Assembly (NCBI GenBank): GCA_013399855.1
Contig: VXAY01005017.1
Span: 491,211-555,210, forward strand
Length of the DNA stretch: 64,000 bases
DNA from: Oxyruncus cristatus
Taxonomy: Eukaryota; Chordata; Aves; Passeriformes; Cotingidae
Reading direction: 5' to 3'
Positions 62,922 to 64,000 of the stretch are shown here, one piece after another. The notes under the pieces were generated by a model. That model saw only the letters and a program-made list of their open reading frames with translations. It was not told the DNA's origin and searched no databases. Position 1 is the stretch's first letter; every line of letters begins with the position of its first letter. Position numbers and translations under genes: made by a program.

Positions 62922-64000
62922 AAGAAAAATTCTCATAAGTTTTTTTTTTCCCCGACCAAAATGAAAAATCACTAAGTGGAAATATTGCCTTAATGTCATT
63001 CTCACCCAAATTTTTGGACTACATTAAGAGAGAATAGGCAATACAATATTCTTTTCTCATTATATATCAGATTTTCAATTTATAGTGATGGAATAATTAA
63101 AGATATTTTTAATTAATAATACTATTTTCTCATTACTAATCAAAGACTAACTTTCTTTGCTTGCATTTTAAAACAGCATGTGTAGCTAAAAATAAACAAA
63201 CAAAAAACCAAAACCCAACAATTTATCTGGTTTTGTTACCACTAAAATTCATGGATTGCTTTTCTACTAAGACAAAAAATTCACCCACCTTCCAAAAGAA
63301 ATCTCATCACTTATTTTCTGTGTCCTAAATCCCTGTGGTTAAATTGCTTGCTTTTAATACAGTTTCAAAGCTACTTCTGGTTTTCACAGAAGTGGAGTAA
63401 AATAAGTATGGACTCTTCAAGAAAACTGAAAATCTCCAATGTATTAGAAAGTGTTCCAAATAATTTTTTTCTGCAAGGATGAGCTATTCTTAAACAGATT
63501 CCTGTCTACTCCCCTCCTGCTCCGGCTTTCCCTGCTACGATTTTAAAATTGTAATACTATTGTTTTGCATACTGGGATATAGCCCTATGTTAGACAAATA
63601 CAGTTAGAACACAAACAAAATATTGGGTACAGAGCCTGACATCTAAAACATGTGAATTTGAGTGCTACAGCCACAGATTGCCAGAAAAATAGTTATGAAT
63701 TTCTACAATACCTGTCCTTTAAGGATATCAAGTAGGATGTAATCCTGCTGCGAGAACTTTCCTAAACCTTTTGCTCTTATGAAGCAGAGAAAAAAAAATG
63801 GGAACTTGGATGATCTCAGGGAAATCAAAATTTCCCTGGGATGCTCACCACTGGTCAGAGGGGTGACACACTTTATTTGCCTTTCAATCTCTTGCTGGAA
63901 GGATCTTTTGACAAAGATCAGATTCATAACACCCGATTTGGATACAGAGATTCATCCAACAGAGAAATATTTGCTTTTGCAGTGTGTATTTTCTCAACAA

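Larger units (their letters stand above)
55343..64000. other. Long unique non-coding stretch
   Basis: About 8.7 kb with no gene or mobile element recognised. It holds a T run at about 55419-55434, an ATTCA microsatellite (57464-57482), a 12-bp triplication (59315-59350), a local duplication (60596-60643) and A/C-rich patches at about 61876-61925, 62876-62921 and 63190-63222. The longest frame (62548-63009, minus, 153 codons) runs through the A/C patch and looks accidental. Confidence 0.5.

Noticed and set aside
62548..63009. 153-codon minus-strand frame
   Set aside because: Crosses a CAAA/CAA microsatellite and has no recognisable domain, conserved motif or supporting splice context.
1..64000. 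CRISPR arrays, tRNA or rRNA genes, bacterial operons, phage or integrative elements
   Set aside because: No regularly spaced repeats, no tRNA-like arms or rRNA blocks recognised, and the CR1/ERVL content shows vertebrate nuclear DNA.

Overview
The window looks like non-coding nuclear DNA from a bird. The evidence is at least nine recognisable CR1 LINE copies, some ending in the CR1 3' tail unit ATTCTATG, plus several avian ERVL-type LTRs. The background is AT-rich, with frequent homopolymer and A/C-rich low-complexity tracts and one assembly gap. I found no host protein-coding exon, rRNA, tRNA, CRISPR array or bacterial-style operon. Almost all open frames are short and unrelated to known proteins; those with recognisable similarity are decayed pieces of CR1 ORF2. 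The window is best read as an intergenic region or the inside of a very large intron. The species cannot be named from it.

Layout. 1-5160: unique sequence with a short CR1 3' end (about 1750-1940) and a minus-strand ERVL-type LTR (4579-5160). 5858-6834: minus-strand CR1 with a 202-codon RT remnant. 12812-13812: minus-strand CR1 whose middle is deleted, so that the start of the endonuclease is joined to the end of the RT. 16647-17745: minus-strand CR1 interrupted by a second CR1 3' end. 20523-20594: two poly-C runs around a 28-base gap. 21998-22548: plus-strand ERVL-type LTR. 24836-25028: 193 bases made only of A and C. 27603-27620: three telomeric hexamers fused to a CR1 that has lost its 3' half. 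This CR1 (27617-30164) still shows endonuclease and RT blocks and carries another CR1 3' end inserted at 29743-30066. 32324-33472: an 1149-bp LTR of another avian ERVL-type family with perfect GATAT target-site duplications. 44336-44818 and 54940-55342: plus-strand CR1 copies. 47222-47471: a second A/C-rich tract, followed by a probable minus-strand retroviral LTR (47872-48247) and a plus-strand ERVL-type LTR (48486-49081). About 50310-50640: an old, degraded CR1. From 55343 to the end the sequence is mostly unique.

No genes act together here. The interest is in genome history: CR1 inserted into CR1, a CR1 cut at a telomere-repeat junction (the reverse of the usual 5' truncation), a solo LTR with intact target duplications, a 20-bp duplication around a short T tract, and unusually pure A/C tracts. 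I did not find convincing evidence of a new biological system.
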